64,000 bases of DNA from Mesorhizobium sp. SOD10 (GCA_000824805.1 CCNA01000061.1:1-64000); one strand, 5' to 3'; shown: positions 51,453 through 62,633, counted from the first letter of the stretch. Program-made: numbers and translations. The notes: generated by a model from the sequence alone, not told the origin.

Positions 51453-51860
51453 ATGGCTGAAGCTTTCAAGTTCGAACTGGTCTCGCCGGAACGGCTCCTC
51501 GTTTCCGAGCAGGTCGAGTCCGTCGTCATTCCGGGAGCGGAAGGCGAGATGACGGTGATGGCCGAGCACGCGCCTGTCATGACCACCATCAAGCCCGGCG
51601 TCGTCACGGTCAAGGCCGCAGGCGGCAAGGAAGACCGCTATGTCGTGTTCGGCGGTTTCGCCGACATCCTGCCGTCCGGCTGCACGCTGCTTGCCGAATC
51701 GGCCGTGCATGTGAACGACATCGACCGCGCGGACCTCGCGCGTCGTATCCAGGACGCCAAGGAAGATGCGGCCGACGCCAAGGACGACGTGGCGCGCAGC
51801 CGCGCCGAGCAGTTCCTCGCCCAGCTCACCACGCTGGAAGGCGCGCTGCTGCCGGCCTGA
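51453..51860 (+). CDS. atpC: ATP synthase F1 epsilon subunit
   Basis: A 135-residue rotor protein that also inhibits ATPase activity. The N-terminal beta-sandwich has FELVSPERLLVSEQVESVVI and GAEGEMTVMAEHAPVMTTIK, and a C-terminal helical hairpin follows. It is the last gene of the operon and ends at a strong terminator. The spacer before it is an inverted repeat and no Shine-Dalgarno sequence is obvious, which may lower its translation relative to atpD. Confidence 0.96.
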   Translation: MAEAFKFELVSPERLLVSEQVESVVIPGAEGEMTVMAEHAPVMTTIKPGVVTVKAAGGKEDRYVVFGGFADILPSGCTLLAESAVHVNDIDRADLARRIQDAKEDAADAKDDVARSRAEQFLAQLTTLEGALLPA

Positions 51861-51885
51861 GCGCGGCTGCCGAGAAGCGATTTGG

Positions 51886-51910
51886 AAAGCGGGGCTTGCC
51901 CCGCTTTTTT
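51886..51910 (+). terminator. Terminator of the atp operon
   Basis: AAAGCGGGGC and GCCCCGCTTT form a 10-bp stem with a TT tip (practically a 4-nt loop), followed by a run of T. It lies 26 nt after the atpC stop. Confidence 0.93.
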
Positions 51911-51968
51911 GTTTGCCCCCATTTTCCGTTTGCGAGACAGTCCGCGCTGCTTGTGAGAAGGCCGCCGG

Positions 51969-52927
51969 ATGTCCAACGAACAAGGCTCGCGATCCAGGTG
52001 GTCGACGGCGCTCGTGTCGATGTTCGGCGGGCCGTTCGGCGGCTTTCTGTGGATCGGCGCCGGCCGTGTTGCGGTGGTCTGGCTGATCGGCCGTCAGCCT
52101 TGCTGCGCTGACCATCTGCTATATAGGTTTTCCGGTTCCTTCCTGGCTTGAACCTCGCCTGGGTCGCGGATCTTTCAGGGCTCGGTCTGGCGGTCCTGTC
52201 GGCGGCGATCGTCGTTCCGTTCGCGCGGCGTTTCCGGCCCGACAAATGGTATGCGCACGGGTTCTGGGTGCTGATCATTGTCGCTGTCAGGTCCTATGGC
52301 GCAGCGCTCGCGATCCGCACATTCCTGTTCCAGCCATTGTCGATGCCGTCCGCCAGCATGGAGCCGACGCTCCAGCTGGGCAACTATTCTTCGCTTCCAA
52401 ATATGCCTATGGGTATGGCCGCTACAGTGTCCCTTTCGGGCTGCTGCCGGGTCGAAGGGCGGGTCCTCGGCACCCCACCGAAACGCGGCGACGTGGTGGT
52501 GTTCAGGCCGCGCAGCGATCCCGAAACGGACTATGTGAAGCGTATCGTCGGCATGCCGGGCGACCGCATCCAGGTGATCGACGAGCGGCTCTACATCAAC
52601 CGGGTTCCCGTCGAGATCCAAGACTTCGGAGACTATGTCACCCAGGACATACGCTCGGCACGGCTGCAACGGGAAACGCTGCCGGAGGGCATTTCCTACC
52701 TGGTGATCGACAATGATGTGAGCTCGGCCGGCGACGACACGCCGGAAATCATCGTGCCGCCCGGTGAATATTTCATGCTGGGCGACAACCGCGACAATTC
52801 GGCGGACAGCCGCTTCGCCATGGGCACGGTGCCGTATGGCAATATCGTCGGCAAGGCGGTGCGCCTGTTCTGGAATTCGAACGGGGTCGATTATTCGTCC
52901 CGCCAGGTCGTGAACACGGCGAGATAG
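51969..52927 (+). pseudogene. lepB: Signal peptidase I (LepB-like), broken by several frameshifts
   Basis: Pieces of one signal peptidase lie in successive frames. From the ATG at 51969 one frame reads GGFLWIGAGRVAVVWLIG. From about 52092 a second reads AVSLAALTICYIGFPVPSWL. From about 52148 a third continues NLAWVADLSGLGLAVLSAA to the end. Within it, 52388-52450 is out of frame, since the frame one base away reads NYFFASKYAYGYGRYSVPFG, the conserved box C region. The catalytic Ser (MPSASMEPT), Lys (DYVKRIVGMPGDR) and GDNRDNSADSR box are kept. A TTG at 52148 could still start a 259-residue product with a scrambled patch. Confidence 0.8.
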
Positions 52928-52943
52928 CGCGGCGCCACAGAGG

Positions 52944-54428
52944 CTATTCGGCTTTTTCGCGCTCGCCGCCGATGCCAAGCGCAGCCAGCGCAAGTGCCGG
53001 ACCACCCTGCCCGAGATGGACGAGGTGGGTGGCGACGAACTCGATCAAGGTTTGGCGCTCGGGATGGTCCTTGGCGAAGCCCGCCAGATCGAACGCGGCC
53101 GTCGTCATCTCCGCCGTCGGCAGGTTGCGGCCGAAGAGTTCGTCAAGGGCGGCGTCGAGCGGATCGGTGAAGTGACCTTCAGGCAAGCTGCCGCCGCGCG
53201 CGGCGCAGGCGGCGATCCAGGCGGCGACAACCAGCGACAGATGTTCCGGCAGCAGGCCCGCCTCCAGCCGGGCAAGCGCGGAAGCGACGATGCGCTGCGG
53301 CAGCTTCTGGCTGCCGTCATTGGCGATCTGCGCGGTGCGGTGGGCGAGCGCGGTGTTGGAAAAGCGTTGGGCGAGCTCGGCCGTGTAGGGAATCGGGTCG
53401 AGCCCGGCATCCTGCGGCAGGGTTGGAATGGCTTCGGCCCAAAGCCGGTCCACGAATTGCCGGATCGACGGATCGGCAAAGGCGCGGTCGACGGTGGCGT
53501 GGCCGCTGAGCTGGCCGAGATAGGCGATGCCGGAATGCGCGCCGTTGAGCAGCCTGAGCTTCATGTCCTCGAAGGGGCCGACATCCTCGACCATGGTGAC
53601 GCCGAATTTCTCCCAGGCCGGCCGGCCCGCCGGAAAGCGATTCTCGATCACCCATTGGCGGAACGGCTCGGTCATCACCGGCCAGGCGTCCTCGATGCCG
53701 AGCTCGTCGGCGATGCGCGCCCGGTCGGCGTCCGTGGTCGCCGGCACGATGCGGTCGACCATGGAAGACGGGAAGGCGACTTCGTCGGCGACATGGCGCG
53801 CGAGATCGGCATCGCGCAGCTTCGCGAATTCGATGAGCAGCCGGTGCAGCGTGGCGCCGTTGGCCGGCAGGTTGTCGCAGCAGAGCACGGTGAAAGGGGG
53901 CGTGCCGGCAATGCTGCGGCGCGCCAGCGCTTCGGCGAGAAAGCCATGCGCCGTCTTCGGCGATCCGGGGTTGGCGAGGTCGTGGACAATATCGGGGTGC
54001 GCACCGTCGAGCGTGCCGTCGGCTGTCCTGAGATAGGCCTTTTCGGTGATGGTGAGCGTGACGATGCGGATGCGCGGGTCGGTCAGCGCGGCGAGCACCG
54101 CGCCGGGGTCCTCCGGAGCGACGAGCAAGGACTGGATCGAACCGATCACCTGCAGCTGTTCGCCGGCGCTGTCCCGGATTGCCAGCGTGTAGAGCCCGTC
54201 CTGCGGCTTGAGCGCATCGCGCGTGTCCGGGCTGCGCAGCGAGACCCCGACGATGCTCCAATCGCTTTCGCCGTCCGCCAGGCAGGCATCGACATAGGCG
54301 GCCTGGTGGGCGCGGTGAAAAGCGCCGACGCCAAGATGTACGATGCCGGGCGTGACGTCGCGGCGGTCATAGCGCGGGATGGCGGCCGGCACATTCGCAA
54401 TCGTCAGGTTCGACAGGCGCGTCTTCAT
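52944..54428 (-). CDS. uxuB: Fructuronate reductase / mannitol dehydrogenase family (UxuB-like)
   Basis: A 494-residue NAD(H)-dependent long-chain polyol dehydrogenase. GIVHLGVGAFHRAHQAAYVD near 28 is the nucleotide-binding region and MKLRLLNGAHSGIAYLG near 300 carries the catalytic lysine and the K-x-x-x-x-N-x-x-H pattern. By sequence it could reduce D-fructuronate to mannonate or oxidise mannitol; the divergent uxaC-kduD-kdgF genes favour fructuronate reductase. The ATG at 54428 begins the family N-terminus; the longer open frame is rejected. Confidence 0.88.
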   Translation of the reverse strand: MKTRLSNLTIANVPAAIPRYDRRDVTPGIVHLGVGAFHRAHQAAYVDACLADGESDWSIVGVSLRSPDTRDALKPQDGLYTLAIRDSAGEQLQVIGSIQSLLVAPEDPGAVLAALTDPRIRIVTLTITEKAYLRTADGTLDGAHPDIVHDLANPGSPKTAHGFLAEALARRSIAGTPPFTVLCCDNLPANGATLHRLLIEFAKLRDADLARHVADEVAFPSSMVDRIVPATTDADRARIADELGIEDAWPVMTEPFRQWVIENRFPAGRPAWEKFGVTMVEDVGPFEDMKLRLLNGAHSGIAYLGQLSGHATVDRAFADPSIRQFVDRLWAEAIPTLPQDAGLDPIPYTAELAQRFSNTALAHRTAQIANDGSQKLPQRIVASALARLEAGLLPEHLSLVVAAWIAACAARGGSLPEGHFTDPLDAALDELFGRNLPTAEMTTAAFDLAGFAKDHPERQTLIEFVATHLVHLGQGGPALALAALGIGGEREKAE

Positions 54429-54557
54429 CGGATGTGAAGTCTCCAATCGCTGCGGCCAAGCCGCTCGGGGATGACGGCAAAGATGGGTGGCGGCGTAGCA
54501 CCCGCCGCGTCCGCCGACAATGGCCGCCGCAGGCGTAAGGGTGCAGCTTTTCGTGTG

Positions 54558-54586
54558 TTGACAGCATTTCCCCCGGACCCTACCGG
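54558..54586 (+). promoter_or_regulatory. Candidate promoter of uxaC-kduD-kdgF
   Basis: TTGACA at 54558 and TACCGG at 54581 are separated by 17 bp, just upstream of the uxaC ribosome site. The -10 element is poor, as expected for a regulated promoter. CGGTGGA occurs twice in the following bases. Confidence 0.3.
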
Positions 54587-54610
54587 TGGATCGGTGGAGG
54601 AGGGATCGAC

Positions 54611-56020
54611 GTGGCCGCATTGACCGATCCGAATCTGCTGTTCGCCGCCGAGGGGCGCCTGCTTTCGCTCGCCCGCGCCCTTTATGCCGGCGTGAAGGAC
54701 CTGCCCATCGTCAGCCCGCACGGCCATACCGACCCGCGCTGGTATGCCCTCAACGATCCGTTTCCGGACCCTGCGCAGCTGCTCATCGTGCCGGACCATT
54801 ACATTTTCCGGATGCTGTTCAGCCAGGGCGTGCGGCTGGAGGAACTCGGCGTGCCGACGCTCGACGGTTCGCCGGTCGAGGCCGACGGCCGCGCGATCTG
54901 GCGGCGCTTCGCCGAGCATTATCATCTCTTCCGCGGCACGCCGACGCGGCTCTGGCTCGACCATGTTTTCGAACATCTATTCGGCATCGCGGAGCCGCTC
55001 ACCGTTGCCAGCGCCGAGCGCACCTACGATGCGATCGCGACGCTGCTGCAACGCGACGACTATCGCCCGCGCGCGCTGTTCGAGCGCTTCAACATCGAGG
55101 TGATCGCCACGACCGAAGGCGCGCTCGACGACCTCAAATGGCATCGGATGATCCGCGACAGCGGCTGGAGCGGCCGCGTCGTTACCGCCTACCGGCCGGA
55201 CGCCGTCGTCGATCCCGATTTCGAGGGGTTTGCTTCCAATCTCGATCGGCTCGGCGAAATCACCGGATGCGACACCGCCAGCTGGGCCGGTTATCTCGAG
55301 GCGCACCGAAAGCGGCGCGCCTATTTCAAGGAATTCGGCGCCACTTCGTCCGATCACGGCCATCCAACCGCCGAGACCGCCAATCTCTCCGATGCGGCGG
55401 CTGAGGAGCTGTTCAACCGTATCCGCCGCGGCTCGGAAGACAGCCGCGAGCGAAAACTGTTCCGCGCCCAGATGCTGACCGAAATGGCCAAGATGAGCCG
55501 TGACGATGGCCTTGTGATGCAGATCCATCCTGGATCATGGCGCAATCATTCGCCTTCCGTTTTCCAGAAGTTCGGCCGCGACAAGGGCTTCGATATCCCG
55601 ACCCGCACCGATTATGTGACGGCGCTGAAGCCGCTGCTCGACCGCGTCGGGCTGGAGCGCGACCTCACGATCATCCTGTTCACGCTGGATGAGACCAGCT
55701 ACGCGCGCGAGCTGGCGCCGCTCGCCGGCGTCTATCCGGCGCTGAAGCTCGGACCGGCCTGGTGGTTCCACGACAGCCCGCAGGGCATGCGCCGCTTCCG
55801 TGAGATGACCACCGAGACGGCCGGCTTCTACAACACCGTCGGCTTCAACGACGACACGCGCGCCTTCCCGTCGATCCCGGCGCGCCACGACGTCGCGCGC
55901 CGCGTCGACTGCGCCTTCCTGGCGCGGCTGGTCGCCGAGCATCGACTGCGCGAGGACGAGGCGCATGAGCTGGCCGGGGAGCTGGCCTATACACTTGCCA
56001 AGAAGGCCTACCACCTGTGA
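54611..56020 (+). CDS. uxaC: Uronate isomerase (UxaC)
   Basis: A 469-residue amidohydrolase-fold enzyme that isomerises glucuronate to fructuronate and galacturonate to tagaturonate. IVSPHGHTDPRWYA near 33-46 supplies the HxH zinc site of this family, WLDHVFEHLFGI is near 118, and FALDETSY-like FTLDETSYAREL and GPAWWFHDSPQGMRRFRE near 375 form the active-site wall. It starts with GTG behind GGAGGAGGG. It heads the rightward uronate operon and is divergent from uxuB, which takes the product. Confidence 0.95.
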   Translation: MAALTDPNLLFAAEGRLLSLARALYAGVKDLPIVSPHGHTDPRWYALNDPFPDPAQLLIVPDHYIFRMLFSQGVRLEELGVPTLDGSPVEADGRAIWRRFAEHYHLFRGTPTRLWLDHVFEHLFGIAEPLTVASAERTYDAIATLLQRDDYRPRALFERFNIEVIATTEGALDDLKWHRMIRDSGWSGRVVTAYRPDAVVDPDFEGFASNLDRLGEITGCDTASWAGYLEAHRKRRAYFKEFGATSSDHGHPTAETANLSDAAAEELFNRIRRGSEDSRERKLFRAQMLTEMAKMSRDDGLVMQIHPGSWRNHSPSVFQKFGRDKGFDIPTRTDYVTALKPLLDRVGLERDLTIILFTLDETSYARELAPLAGVYPALKLGPAWWFHDSPQGMRRFREMTTETAGFYNTVGFNDDTRAFPSIPARHDVARRVDCAFLARLVAEHRLREDEAHELAGELAYTLAKKAYHL

Positions 56021-56072
56021 AGACGCGCCGCCACGGATTGACCGGTCCCTCGATCGGCGGCAAGCGAAAGGC

Positions 56073-56849
56073 ATGACCAGCTTGAGCGATCTTTCCGCCT
56101 TCAGCCTCACGGGCAAGCGCATCCTGGTCACCGGCGCCAACACGGGCATCGGGCAAGGCATAGCTGTCTCGATCGCACGCGCCGGCGGCCTGATCGTCGG
56201 CGTCGGCCGTTCGGCGATGGATGACACCGCCGGGAAAGTCGCGGCCGCGGGCGGCAGCTTCGAGGCGGTGAAGGCCGACCTCGGCGACCCGGCCGAGGCC
56301 GCCGCCATGCTCGACCGGGTCTGGGGCGAGAGCGGCCCGCTCGACGGCCTCGTCAACAATGCCGGCATCATCCGGCGCGCCGACGCGGTCGAGCTGAGCG
56401 AAGCCGATTGGGACGAGGTGATGGACGTCAATTTGAAGACGGTGTTTCGCCTTTGCCAGGGTTTCGCCCGGCGCGTGCTGGCGGAGCCCGGACGGCGCGG
56501 CAAGATCGTCAACATCGCCTCGGTGCTGAGTTTCCAGGGCGGCATCCGCGTCGCTTCCTATACGGCCTCGAAACACGGCGTGCTCGGCCTCACAAGGCTG
56601 CTCGCCTGCGAATGGGCGGCGAAAGGCATCAGCGTCAACGGCATCGCGCCGGGCTATATCGAGACCAACAACACCGAGGCGCTGCGCGCCGATCCGGACC
56701 GCAGCGCCGCGATCCTCGGGCGCATCCCCGCGGCGCGCTGGGGCCGGCCCGACGATATAGGCGACGCGGCCGTGTTCCTGCTGGCGCGGGCGTCGGACTA
56801 TATGCACGGCGCGATGGTGCCGATCGATGGCGGCTGGCTGGCGCGGTGA
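56073..56849 (+). CDS. kduD: KduD-like short-chain dehydrogenase
   Basis: A 258-residue SDR oxidoreductase. TGANTGIGQGIAVSIARAGG near 18 is the NAD(P) site, LVNNAGIIRRADA near 92, and the catalytic Ser, Tyr and Lys are in NIASVLSFQGG and SYTASKHG near 146-165. The close fit to KduD (GIRVASYTASK, PGYIETNNTEALRAD, ending DGGWLAR) suggests 2-dehydro-3-deoxy-D-gluconate 5-dehydrogenase, acting on uronate breakdown products. It lies 52 nt after uxaC. Confidence 0.9.
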   Translation: MTSLSDLSAFSLTGKRILVTGANTGIGQGIAVSIARAGGLIVGVGRSAMDDTAGKVAAAGGSFEAVKADLGDPAEAAAMLDRVWGESGPLDGLVNNAGIIRRADAVELSEADWDEVMDVNLKTVFRLCQGFARRVLAEPGRRGKIVNIASVLSFQGGIRVASYTASKHGVLGLTRLLACEWAAKGISVNGIAPGYIETNNTEALRADPDRSAAILGRIPAARWGRPDDIGDAAVFLLARASDYMHGAMVPIDGGWLAR

Positions 56850-56919
56850 CGGTTTCCCGTCGGAAAACCGCGCCGCGCCTTTCCTGGAATTGTTTTACAA
56901 GCCGAACGGAAGCTGAGCG

Positions 56920-57252
56920 ATGACCGAGATCTTTTCCCATGCGGGCGAAAAAGCCTGGGAGCCGACGCCGGACGGCAACAGGCGGCGCGTTCTGGTGCAC
57001 ACCGATGAATTGATGATGGTCGAGTTCGCCTTCGACAAGGGCGGCGTCGGCGGGCTGCATTCGCACCCGCATGTCCAGGCAAGCTATGTCGCCGAGGGAC
57101 GCTTCGAGGTCACCATCGATGGCCGGTCGGAGATCCTCGAAGCGGGAAGCAGCTTCATCGTGCCGTCCAATCTCGTGCACGGCGTCAAGGCGCTGGAAGC
57201 CGGGCGGCTGATCGACAGCTTCGCGCCTCATCGGGCCGATTTCCTGGGCTGA
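56920..57252 (+). CDS. kdgF: KdgF-like cupin, unsaturated uronate linearisation
   Basis: A 110-residue single-domain cupin. Metal-binding histidines lie in GLHSHPHVQASYVAEGRFEV near 47-66, and the closing His in VPSNLVHGVKAL near 88. This is the KdgF pattern; KdgF helps convert 4,5-unsaturated monouronates from pectin or alginate cleavage to the linear ketone that KduI/KduD-type enzymes use. It is last in the uxaC-kduD-kdgF operon and is followed by a strong terminator. Confidence 0.88.
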   Translation: MTEIFSHAGEKAWEPTPDGNRRRVLVHTDELMMVEFAFDKGGVGGLHSHPHVQASYVAEGRFEVTIDGRSEILEAGSSFIVPSNLVHGVKALEAGRLIDSFAPHRADFLG

Positions 57253-57264
57253 GTATAGAAAGGA

Positions 57265-57290
57265 AAGCCCGCGCCGTCAGGCGCGGGCTT
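57265..57290. terminator. Terminator after kdgF
   Basis: AAGCCCGCGCC and GGCGCGGGCTT form a perfect 11-bp stem with loop GTCA. The T-rich tail is short (TTGTT). It ends the uronate operon and may also stop the convergent LysE transcript. Confidence 0.85.
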
Positions 57291-57397
57291 GTTGCCTGGG
57301 CGCTCACGGCGCCGCCGCGGTACTCAAACAATGCCGCAGGAGGGCAAAGGTGCCGGAGCACGGTGAAGATAGGTTTAACGGCCTCGAAGCGCGCGTT

Positions 57398-58024
57398 TCA
57401 GCGCTGCTGCAGCGCCAGGCGCATGCCGAGCGCGCAATAGATGCCGCCGACCACCTTGCCCTGCCATTTCAGCACCGCCGGATTGCGGCGCAGGAAGGAA
57501 CCCAGGCCGACCGCGCTGACGGCGAAGACGATTGTGCTGAAGAGCCCGAGCAGGACGAAGATGATGCCGAGCAGCATCAGCTGCAGCACCACGAAACCGC
57601 CTTGCGGATGCACGAATTGGGGCAGGAAAGCCAGGAAGAACAAAGCGGTCTTCGGATTGAGCACCTCGGTCAGGATCGCCTGCCGGAAGGCTTTGCCCGC
57701 GGAGATGGGCAGCGTCCTGCCTGCCAGGCCGGCCGGCGCCTTTTCGAGAATGGCGCGGATGCCGAGATAGACGAGATAGGCCGCGCCGATATATTTGACG
57801 ATGCTGAACAGCATCGCCGAGGCGGCGATGATGGCCGAGATGCCGACGATGGCCATGATGGTGTGGATCACATCGCCCGCGGCGATGCCGGCACCGGTGG
57901 CGATGCCGACCTTCGTGCCCGAGCTCGTCGCCCGCGCGACCGTGAGCAGGGTCGCCGGCCCCGGAATGAAGACGAAGCCGAACACCACCGCGACGTAAGT
58001 GATGAGCGTGGCGGGATCGATCAT
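57398..58024 (-). CDS. LysE/RhtB family exporter (second in window)
   Basis: A 208-residue inner-membrane protein with six hydrophobic segments. FVFIPGPATLLTVARATSSG at residues 17-36 is the family signature, and VLNPKTALFFLAFLPQFV near 117 the conserved middle. The substrate is unknown. AGGA lies 9 nt before the ATG at 58024. It is convergent with the kdgF operon. Confidence 0.9.
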   Translation of the reverse strand: MIDPATLITYVAVVFGFVFIPGPATLLTVARATSSGTKVGIATGAGIAAGDVIHTIMAIVGISAIIAASAMLFSIVKYIGAAYLVYLGIRAILEKAPAGLAGRTLPISAGKAFRQAILTEVLNPKTALFFLAFLPQFVHPQGGFVVLQLMLLGIIFVLLGLFSTIVFAVSAVGLGSFLRRNPAVLKWQGKVVGGIYCALGMRLALQQR

Positions 58025-58473
58025 GCGAAGGTTCCTTTTGCACTCGCTGCCGGCAGCGGAAGGCTTGGCCTTATAGCACCGCACGATGCGCCGGTGGAAC
58101 TCTCACCGGCGGCGATGTCGGCGTCGCGCGACTCGAAGCGGAATGACGCGGCGGCCTGCCAGGCTGCGACGATTTCACAAGCGTCATCACTTCGCCTGCG
58201 CGGTGTCTGTTCGGGATCGATCGGCATTGGCTTGGACCTTCCGTTTCGACGCATGTCGTTGTATCGAAACGACAAGACCGAACGATGCCAGAACCGGCAA
58301 TCGGGCCAAGGCGCCTGCGCGCGCGGCGCAGGCCGGATCAATCCTTGAAGGGGGGCTGGCTTGGAAGAGCAAGCGACGCGGGAGAGCCGGCGAAACCGGG
58401 CTGGAACGTGCAGGCCCCATAACAGGCGGAGTTGTCGTCGGATGGGAGCTGCCGGCCGGAGGCAGCCCGACGC
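58025..58473. other. Gene-free 449-bp interval
   Basis: No convincing gene lies on either strand. It must hold the promoters of the leftward LysE gene and the rightward fusion gene. At 58242-58271 CGTTTCGA is inverted as TCGAAACG with 14 bp between, a possible operator. The longer open frames are high-GC artefacts without start sites. Confidence 0.45.
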
Positions 58474-60115
58474 ATGATCTCGCAGCCCATCCTCACCGCA
58501 ACACGGCATGGACTTATCGTGACGCCGGACATGTTGCCGGGCAGCGACGAAATCAACATCAACGGGCCGTCGCTGATCCGCATGCCCGACTGGGCGTCGG
58601 GACGGCTGGGCGCTTACCATCTCTACTTCGCCGACCATGGCGGCTCCTATATTCGCCTCGCCTACGCGGATTCGATCGAAGGTCCGTGGCACATCCATCC
58701 CGGCGGCGCGCTGTCCCTCGGTCAATGTCGGTTCATCAAGGAGCACATCGCGTCTCCCGATGTTCATGTCGATCAGCGGAACCGTCGCCTCGTCATGTAT
58801 TTTCATGGACCGGCGGAAAGCGGGGAAGGCCAGATGACCTTTGCCGCGACATCCGCTGACGGCCTTCATTTCAATCCGCTTCCCGAGCCGCTTGGGCCTT
58901 CTTATGCGCGCTTCTTCCACCACGACCAATGGTGGTACGGTTTTCTGGGGACGGGAAACGTCACCGTCTTCCGTTCCGGGACCGGCATCTCCGATTTCGA
59001 ACAAGGCCCGGTTATCCTGCCTCCCATAAAGCGGCGCCCGACCCTACGGCATCTTGCACTGCAGAAATCCGGCCGCTGGCTGCGGGTCTATTACACACGC
59101 AGGGGCGACGCGCCGGAACGGATCCTTCACGGCGCGATCGATCTCGCCGAGGACTGGCGAAACTGGACGGTGCGGGGCGAAACGGAACTGCTGCGGCCGC
59201 AGACGGACTTCGAAGGAGCGGGTTTGCCGGTCCGTCCCAGCCGGGGCGGGGCGGCCGAAGGCAAGGAAAACGCGTTGCGCGATCCTGCGATTTTCGAGGA
59301 GAATGGCCGCACCTGGCTTCTCTACTCCGTCGCCGGAGAGAGCGGCATCGCTTTGGCCGAGATTACGTCGAAGGACGTCCCTGCCAGAGCAGCCCTAACG
59401 CCGGTCACCATTCTGCGCCGCGGCGCAAGGCGATTTTTTTGGCGCCTGCGCAAGGCCGCACGCCGGCTGCCCTCGGCGATGACCTTTCGCAAACGAATCT
59501 TCATCGCGGGCTGTGCTCGCAGCGGAACCACGCTCAGCCGTCGTTTGATGGCGTGTTTCGACGATACCTATGTCCATGCGGACGAAGCGCCCTATCAGGC
59601 GCTGCTCGAACTGGATCGCCCCCAATTCAATCTGGTCGTCAAACGCACTCATGAAAGCCACAAGGACATCGAGCATCTGCCTGCCTCGGTGGGGTTGATC
59701 TATTGCGTGAGGCATCCTTTCGATGTGCTCACCAGCTCGCATCCGGAGACGGTGAACGAGCGGCGTTTTCATGTAACGACCGAACGCTGGGAGGCGGAGT
59801 ACGACGGATTGATGCGCCTTAGACAGGCTCAGCCCGAAAGAGCCGTTTTCTATTTGCGCTATGAAAGCTGATCGCCGAACCGGATATCGTCCAGGGCAGG
59901 ATCGCTCGATCGTTCGATCTTTCACCGGTCACCCTGTACAGCCGGGATGCGGATAATCCGATACGGGCGACGTCGCTGAGAAAATGGGAGCGCAATGAAG
60001 AATTCCGGACCTATCTGCATGGCCTACCTGCGGCGTTCCTCGCCCGCGTGGAAAGCTTCTGCCGCGAATTCGGCTACGATATGCCGGGCCACCTGTTGAC
60101 CACGGAAGCGCGGTG

Positions 60116-60116
<1 letters not shown>
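58474..60116 (+). pseudogene. Glycosidase-like beta-propeller fused to a sulfotransferase, frameshifted near the end
   Basis: Residues 1 to about 310 look like a five-bladed propeller of the GH43/GH32 type (INGPSLIRMPDW, YHLYFADHGGSYIRLAYADS, SPDVHVDQRNRRLVMYFHGP, RDPAIFEENGRTWLLYS). Residues about 340-465 start a sulfotransferase: IAGCARSGTTLSRRLM (5'-phosphosulfate loop) near 345 and CVRHPFDVLTSSHP near 410. The frame stops at 59871 after RYES. One base away it continues LIAEPDIVQGRIARSF, RKWERNEEFRTYL, FGYDMPGHL to a TGA at 60116, the usual sulfotransferase end. One missing base explains the break; the restored protein is about 547 residues. GGAGG lies 11 nt before the ATG. Confidence 0.75.
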
Positions 60117-61951
<1,835 letters not shown>

Positions 61952-61991
61952 CAATACGCATATCTCAGCTACTGCCGCCGGAGTCTGCCGC

Positions 61992-62564
61992 TCAACCCGC
62001 GCCCTGGACGGCCCGAACCATGGCATTTACGGCTTCAATGGGCTGCAGGCCGGTCTCGCGCACCAGCGTGCGCCAGGTGAAGAAGCTCAGCGCCACCCGC
62101 AGCATCGCTTGCCGGCTGCCGCCAAGGCCTTCGCCGAGCACCCCCTGGCAGGTCGCGAAATACGGGCCGATGCTCCTCTCGACAGTCTCCCGGGTTGGCG
62201 GGTGATGTTCGGCGTCGCGCAGCACGCTGGCCACCACGCCTTCATTGCGCCCGTACCATTCGTAGATCGCCAGCAGCGCGATCCGCATCCGTTCGCCTGA
62301 ATCGGCCACCGCACGCCACGGGTCCGCGCCCGGCAGCGGATCGCTCTCCATGTGCGTGCTCGAGCAGGCCTGAAGCAGGCTCCGCTCATCGGGGAAGTGA
62401 GCGTAGAGCGTGTGACGCTGAACGCCCGCGCGTTCGGCAACCATACTGAAGGACGTCGCCGCCGGGCCGATGCTGCCGTGCAGGTCGATGGCAGCCTGGA
62501 CGATGCGGCGCCGGGTTTCCGTCTGCTGCTCGGCGCGGCGCTTGAGGGTATATTTGCGGGTCAT
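61992..62564 (-). CDS. TetR family transcriptional regulator (beside MBL gene)
   Basis: A 190-residue repressor. The helix-turn-helix lies at about 18-62 (RRIVQAAIDLHGSIGPAATS, ERAGVQRHTLYAHFPDERSL) and the ligand domain follows. The divergent neighbour is a di-iron MBL protein with a promoter beside a perfect palindrome, so this regulator most likely controls that gene and itself. The ligand is unknown. Confidence 0.88.
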   Translation of the reverse strand: MTRKYTLKRRAEQQTETRRRIVQAAIDLHGSIGPAATSFSMVAERAGVQRHTLYAHFPDERSLLQACSSTHMESDPLPGADPWRAVADSGERMRIALLAIYEWYGRNEGVVASVLRDAEHHPPTRETVERSIGPYFATCQGVLGEGLGGSRQAMLRVALSFFTWRTLVRETGLQPIEAVNAMVRAVQGAG

Positions 62565-62573
62565 TTCATTTCA

Positions 62574-62633
62574 GTGCACATATCTGTGCACCCATTGTTG
62601 ACAGGGATCTCATATTTCACTACACACATATGT
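62574..62633. promoter_or_regulatory. TetR operator and promoter of the MBL gene
   Basis: GTGCACATATCTGTGCAC (62574-62591) is an 18-bp palindrome 10 bp upstream of the tetR start. A rightward TTGACA at 62598-62603 has a weak -10 (TACACA) at 62621 after 17 bp. The -10 region holds ACACATATGT, similar to one half of the palindrome. One site on each side of the promoter fits TetR control of both genes. Confidence 0.6.

Noticed and set aside
57350-58348. Long + strand frame opposite the second LysE gene and the following gap
   Set aside because: It is Glu/Asp/His-rich shadow sequence; the LysE signature is clear on the minus strand.
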